The notes beneath the pieces were generated by a model that worked only from the letters and a program-made list of their open reading frames with translations, ran no database searches and was not told where the DNA came from. The position numbers and the translations under genes were made by a program. A DNA stretch of 10,016 nt from Geopsychrobacter sp. Lineage in GTDB: Bacteria; Desulfobacterota; Desulfuromonadia; Desulfuromonadales; Geopsychrobacteraceae. Within the stretch, counting starts at the first letter, position 1, and each line of letters begins with the position of its first letter. The stretch spans positions 1 through 10,016 of the forward strand of contig JAUXIR010000029.1 in assembly GCA_030620915.1 (NCBI GenBank), in the 5' to 3' direction. Shown piece by piece: positions 6,500 to 10,016 of this stretch.

Positions 6500-7837
6500 T
6501 TACAGCTCAGCGGGTAACGGCCAATCGTTCTCAAATCCGTCTGGATAGAAGTTCTCTTTGGTGCGATTGAAATAGCCGAACTGGATACGGGGAACTTCTT
6601 CTTTTATCCGGTCAAACATCTTCTTCATGCCGATGCCAGGTCCATCCGCACCCATCTTCTGCCAGTAGAGCAGGGGATCGATGGCGAGGTTGCGCATCTG
6701 GATCAGGTCGATTTTAGCACTGTCGACGAGTTTCAGCAGGGCTTCGATTTCATCTTCACGATCATTGATCCCGGGGAAAACCAGATAGTTCAACATGGTG
6801 AACAGGCCGTTATCTTTGGCCCGGTGGATTGAATCGATAACGTTGGCGAAGGTATAGCCGCGCGGTCGGTAGTAGGCGTTGTAGAATCTTTCCTGAACCG
6901 AGTTGATTGACACTCGGATCGAATCGATCCCTGCTTTGGATAGGCTGTCGATTGCTGCCGGAATAGAAGCGTTGGAATTGAAGTTGATCGTACCGCGAGC
7001 GGTCGCGCTGCGCATCTGGCGTACTGCGTCACAGATGGTGTCGGCCTGCAGAATTGGATCTCCCTCACAGCCTTGCCCGAATGAAACAATCGCGTTTTCA
7101 GCCGACTTGAGGTGTGGAATCGCAACCTCACACAATTCCTGGACAGTGGGGACAAAGGTGAGGCGTTCCTGGCTTGCGGGGCAGCACTCATTCTCGCCCT
7201 GTTCGGAGATGCAGCCGACGCAAGCGGCGTTGCAGGTTGGGGAACAGGGCAGGGGGGCTTCCCAACGGCCGAAAAAGAGATTCTTGGCGGCGAAGCAGTG
7301 GTAGTCGAGGGCGCAGCGGGAGAGTTGATCAATCAGTCGGTTGTCAGGTTGAGCCGCGACCCTGGCGCGGACCAGGGGCTCAAGCTGGCGGTCATCAAAA
7401 TGCTCAGACTGCCACTGCTGGTTGCGGTCGACACGCGTCGCGGCAACGTAGAAGCGTTCCTCTTCGACACACCAGCCGACGGCGGTGTAGGACCAGAGGG
7501 TCAGATCGACCTTTTTGGCGGCATAATCGGCGGCCGGTAACAGGGTGCGAGTAAAGGCCGGGGTGACAAAGGCTGAGACCGCCTGTGCCGCTCCGCCGCC
7601 CCAGCTGTGCGGCAGCTCGGTAACGGTCCGCTCTTGGCCGGTTTTAAGGTCATAGCCGATCGGCGGGGTGCCGGGGATGGTGAAGAGGCGGCTTCCTGCC
7701 GGCAGCGGGATCAGTTCATCCTCCTGTGGACGGCAGATGCTCATGCCGTTCATACCCGCAAGCAGCAGATCCGGATGCTCAAAGACCTCGCCATTCTCAT
7801 CGGCGACCAACGCCAGAATTGTTTTTTTCTTTGCCAT
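6500..7837 (-). CDS. Radical SAM protein of unknown function
   Basis: 445 aa, cytosolic. The radical SAM core begins near residue 195. C202, C206 and C209 in TCNAACVGC form the CxxxCxxC motif that holds the [4Fe-4S] cluster used to cleave S-adenosylmethionine. FGQGCEGDP (253-261) is the GGEP-like SAM-binding segment, followed by SINSV near 310 and NYLVFPGIND (350-359), typical of the TIM-barrel core. Extra cysteines at 175, 181, 198, 218, 219 and 257 might serve an auxiliary cluster or redox role; this is inference. Residues 1-194 form an N-terminal region I cannot assign. No SPASM or B12 domain is visible. The ATG at 7837-7835 follows AAGGGGTTTCACC, giving an AGGGG ribosome site, and a candidate promoter lies at 7868-7897. 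The gene converges on the acpH operon. The substrate cannot be inferred. Confidence 0.85.
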   Translation of the reverse strand: MAKKKTILALVADENGEVFEHPDLLLAGMNGMSICRPQEDELIPLPAGSRLFTIPGTPPIGYDLKTGQERTVTELPHSWGGGAAQAVSAFVTPAFTRTLLPAADYAAKKVDLTLWSYTAVGWCVEEERFYVAATRVDRNQQWQSEHFDDRQLEPLVRARVAAQPDNRLIDQLSRCALDYHCFAAKNLFFGRWEAPLPCSPTCNAACVGCISEQGENECCPASQERLTFVPTVQELCEVAIPHLKSAENAIVSFGQGCEGDPILQADTICDAVRQMRSATARGTINFNSNASIPAAIDSLSKAGIDSIRVSINSVQERFYNAYYRPRGYTFANVIDSIHRAKDNGLFTMLNYLVFPGINDREDEIEALLKLVDSAKIDLIQMRNLAIDPLLYWQKMGADGPGIGMKKMFDRIKEEVPRIQFGYFNRTKENFYPDGFENDWPLPAEL

Positions 7838-7867
7838 GGTGAAACCCCTTATTTAAAAGTGCAGGGG

Positions 7868-7897
7868 AAGATAGCACATCTACACTTTTGACGGCAA
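7868..7897 (-). promoter_or_regulatory. Candidate sigma70-like promoter for the 6500-7837 radical SAM gene
   Basis: On the minus strand TTGCCG (7897-7892) and TATCTT (7873-7868) lie 18 bases apart, each matching consensus at four of six positions. Transcription would start near 7861, about 24 bases before the ATG, with the AGGGG ribosome site inside the leader. The position and spacing fit well, but it is only a motif match. Confidence 0.4.
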
Positions 7898-7947
7898 TCG
7901 CACAAAACTACTGCGAGACGCTCCAAACATGTTGTATCCTTGCCCGC

Positions 7948-9621
7948 ATGCGCACTCTCTTAACGACACTCCATAGTAAATATATCCATCCGAGCCTGGC
8001 GCTCCCCTGTCTGGCCGCCTACTGCGGCCATGAATGCGGAGAGCTGCTGATTGACGAATACACCATTCATCAGCCCAAAGAGAACCTTTTGGCCCGCATC
8101 ATCGCCTGCGAGCCCGATGTTGTCTGCTTTTCGGTCTATATCTGGAATCGTCAGTTGAGCCTGGTGTTGGCGGTCGCATTGAAAAAGGCTGTCCCCCATG
8201 TGCGGATCGTGCTGGGTGGACCCGAAGTCAGTTTCGAAGAGATCAGCTTCTTTGCGGGCGGTCTGGTCGATGCGCTTATCTGTGGTGAGGGTGAAATTCC
8301 GCTGCGCCATCTGCTGAAGGCCTGGCAGGGGAATCGAGAACCGGCCCCCTGTTCCGGCCTGCAATTGCCGGGGATGACAGCCGCTGCTGCCGGACAAAGT
8401 CTACTCGATCCCCTCGATATGCTGCCATCGCCTTTTGCCGCCAGCCTGGTCGATCTGAATCGCGGCTACGTCTACTATGAAAGCAGTCGTGGCTGCCCCT
8501 ACAGCTGCAGCTTCTGCATGAGTGCCCTTGATGAACGGGTGCGGTCCTTCTCCATGACACGGATCCAGCAAGATCTTGCGCTGTTGATGCAGGCGCAGGT
8601 TGCTCAGATCAAGTTCGTCGACCGTACTTTTAACTATCATGCCGAACGCAGTCGCGAAATTATTAAATATATTTTGAAGAATAATCGTGGCAGCCATTTC
8701 CATTTCGAGGTTGGTGCCGATCTGCTCGATGAAACGACCTTGCAATTGCTTGAGACCGTACCGCCGGGGATGTTCCAGTTCGAGATCGGGGTCCAGACGA
8801 CAAGCAGCGATACCCTCGGGCGGATTGGGCGTAAGACATCCCTCGAAAAGCTGGAGACAAATGTCCGGCGTTTGCTGCGTGCGGGGAATATCCATCTCCA
8901 TCTCGATCTGATTGCCGGGCTGCCGGGCGAGTCGGTTGAGGACTTTTATACTTCGCTGCGCAGGGTCTTTGCGCTGGAACCACAGCATCTGCAGGTTGAG
9001 CTGGTAAAGCTTCTCCCCGGGGCTCCTTTGCGCCAGCAGGCAGAGAGTCTGGGCCTATGTTTCGACCCGTCTCCGCCTTACTCGGTGCTACGGACGCCGT
9101 ATCTCGGTTTCGGCGAACTCGAGCAGATTCGCGGTGTCGGGCGTCTGCTCGATCTGCTGAACAACAGTGGACGCTTCAAGCATTTTCTGCGGACTGCCGA
9201 TGCGATTTTTTTGGATCGGGTCGACCTCTATCGGCAATTGCGGGATTGGTGGCAGCGGGCGGGACTGTTTGACGAGCCGATCGGTTTGCGCCAGCAGTTT
9301 GAGGCTTTGCATCAATTTGTTAAAAGCCTTGCAGGCGATTTGCAACTGCGCGAGGCACTGGCCCGCGATTTCGCCCTGGTCGGACGCGTGGTGCCGGGGA
9401 AGTCTCCGACTTTCTTCAACTCTGATCTGACCGCAGAGGAGCAGCAGCGGGTTAAGCTGAGGGTCAAGCAGGAGCTGGAACTATCAGGCGCCGGCGAAAA
9501 GCTGCAGCACTTCGCGGCTGTGTTTGAAACCCTGTCTCAAACAGCCCCGCGAAGCCTGGTGCTTTATCTCTATCGCAGTCGTAGCGGGAAGAGCCCGACG
9601 GTCGAAGAAGTCATCCTGTAG
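7948..9621 (+). CDS. B12-binding-like radical SAM protein with DUF4080-type C-terminus
   Basis: 557 aa from the ATG at 7948. Residues about 1-130 form a cobalamin-binding-like Rossmann domain (VVCFSVYIWNRQL at 58-70, VLGGPEVSFEE at 88-98, CGEGE at 112-116), but the DxHxxG histidine motif that ligates cobalt in base-off B12 proteins is absent, as in many of these radical SAM proteins. The radical SAM core covers about 175-400, with C183, C187 and C190 in GCPYSCSFC. LIAGLPGES (321-329) is typical of this superfamily. The rest, to 557, fits the DUF4080 region. The biochemical role of this family is not established as far as I know. A TTG at 7888 would add 20 residues, but the start MRTLLTTLHSKYIHPSLAL is the conserved beginning of the family, so 7948 is preferred. 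No Shine-Dalgarno precedes either start. It is divergent from the other radical SAM gene. Confidence 0.87.
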   Translation: MRTLLTTLHSKYIHPSLALPCLAAYCGHECGELLIDEYTIHQPKENLLARIIACEPDVVCFSVYIWNRQLSLVLAVALKKAVPHVRIVLGGPEVSFEEISFFAGGLVDALICGEGEIPLRHLLKAWQGNREPAPCSGLQLPGMTAAAAGQSLLDPLDMLPSPFAASLVDLNRGYVYYESSRGCPYSCSFCMSALDERVRSFSMTRIQQDLALLMQAQVAQIKFVDRTFNYHAERSREIIKYILKNNRGSHFHFEVGADLLDETTLQLLETVPPGMFQFEIGVQTTSSDTLGRIGRKTSLEKLETNVRRLLRAGNIHLHLDLIAGLPGESVEDFYTSLRRVFALEPQHLQVELVKLLPGAPLRQQAESLGLCFDPSPPYSVLRTPYLGFGELEQIRGVGRLLDLLNNSGRFKHFLRTADAIFLDRVDLYRQLRDWWQRAGLFDEPIGLRQQFEALHQFVKSLAGDLQLREALARDFALVGRVVPGKSPTFFNSDLTAEEQQRVKLRVKQELELSGAGEKLQHFAAVFETLSQTAPRSLVLYLYRSRSGKSPTVEEVIL

Positions 9622-9645
9622 GTAATCCTTTAATCCTGATTTTAT

Positions 9646-10016
9646 TTACTCGCTCAGGCGGATGATCAGACCACTCAGAAAGCGCGGGTCGATCTCGGTC
9701 TCTTCGAGTTGGCAAAATTCTTCCTGCCAGATCTCCAGACAGTAGTCGGCAAAGGTACCGGTACCCGGGAGTTGAGTGTCCAGCTGAGTTCGGACCTGCT
9801 CCACGAGCTGTGGGTTGAGCCTGGCGTCTTGCACCACTAAGCGGTGCAGGGTGGGTAGCTCACTGGCGGCCAGAGGCTGCGGGGTGAAGTCCCCACCGAG
9901 TAATTGATTCGCCAGCGCCGTCAGGAACAGATCGGAAAGAGTCAAATCTGCTGCCGTTTCGATGTTGCAGCCGTGCAGGTCAAACGACTCAGTCTGGTTC
10001 AGGTCGACTAACAGCA
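9646..10016 (-). CDS. Unrecognised protein (C-terminal part, reaches the right edge)
   Basis: An open minus-strand frame enters at the right edge and ends with TAA at 9648-9646, giving at least 123 residues. The visible part begins LLVDLNQTESFDLHGCNIE and ends SGLIIRLSE. It is acidic and probably soluble and helical, with no membrane segment or motif I can name. A TTG at 9945 could be taken as a start, but the frame stays open upstream with coding-like content, so the true start is at or beyond the edge; the two edge bases read TG on the minus strand, so a start codon exactly at the edge is possible. It converges with the DUF4080 gene across only 24 bases, in which I see no terminator hairpin. 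Confidence 0.55.
   Translation of the reverse strand, partial: LLVDLNQTESFDLHGCNIETAADLTLSDLFLTALANQLLGGDFTPQPLAASELPTLHRLVVQDARLNPQLVEQVRTQLDTQLPGTGTFADYCLEIWQEEFCQLEETEIDPRFLSGLIIRLSE

Noticed and set aside
6480..6520. Intrinsic terminator between the convergent genes
   Set aside because: Only a four-pair CTGA/TCAG stem is possible and no T-run follows on either strand.
7112..7554. Long plus-strand open frames (126-142 codons) opposite the radical SAM gene
   Set aside because: They lie antisense to a gene with clear CxxxCxxC and core motifs; their compositions (Gly/Arg-rich) are those expected from reading a GC-rich gene on the other strand.
7888..7916. TTGACG at 7888 as a -35 box for the DUF4080 gene
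   Set aside because: No acceptable -10 sequence lies 16-18 bases downstream (CTGCGA or neighbours).
7888..7947. TTG at 7888 as start of the DUF4080 protein
   Set aside because: The extra 20 residues look non-conserved and have no ribosome site, while MRTLLTTLHSKYIHPSLAL at 7948 is the usual family beginning.
9623..9637. TAATCCT direct repeat between the convergent genes
   Set aside because: Two seven-base copies separated by one base; too short to interpret and likely chance.
9943..9945. TTG at 9945 as start of the right-edge gene
   Set aside because: The frame continues open to the edge with coding-like residues (LLVDLNQTESFDLHG and following), so the start is more likely at or beyond the window.

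Overview
The window looks like an ordinary chromosomal stretch from an anaerobic Gram-negative bacterium, most likely a member of the Desulfuromonadia (the Geobacter, Desulfuromonas and Pelobacter group). This assignment is inference from gene content: a tungsten-type aldehyde:ferredoxin oxidoreductase relative, a Csd3/MepM-like M23 peptidase with a membrane anchor, an AcpH-type acyl carrier protein phosphodiesterase, and two radical SAM proteins, one of the B12-binding-like DUF4080 type. Base composition and codon use look even across the genes. There are no transposases, phage genes, CRISPR arrays, tRNAs or rRNAs.

Layout: (1) At the left edge, on the minus strand, lies the N-terminal part of a PepT-like M20 metallopeptidase. 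(2) A 179-bp divergent intergenic region (264-442) holds two candidate sigma70-like promoters facing away from each other around a 9-bp hairpin. (3) A plus-strand operon of five genes runs from 443 to 6390: M23 peptidase, AOR-family protein, double-domain class II aldolase/adducin protein, TPR protein, and AcpH. The first four are joined by overlaps of 1, 4 and 8 nt, and AcpH follows after 3 nt, so the five are probably co-transcribed and partly translationally coupled. A possible 46-codon ORF (6359-6499) overlaps the end of acpH. (4) A minus-strand radical SAM gene of unknown function (6500-7837) converges on the operon. It shares a 110-bp divergent intergenic region with (5) a plus-strand DUF4080 radical SAM gene (7948-9621). 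(6) At the right edge is the C-terminal part of an unrecognised minus-strand gene (9646 to the edge).

How the genes may work together: the AOR and aldolase genes form a plausible pair, since class II aldolases release small aldehydes and AOR-family enzymes oxidise aldehydes to acids with ferredoxin. The substrate cannot be read from the sequence. The M23 peptidase, TPR protein and AcpH have no obvious metabolic link to that pair. The most notable details are a zinc-ligand His-to-Cys change in the M23 peptidase, a duplicated and degenerate aldolase domain, altered pterin-binding motifs in the AOR relative, and the small ORF after acpH. I found no convincing new defence or mobile system.
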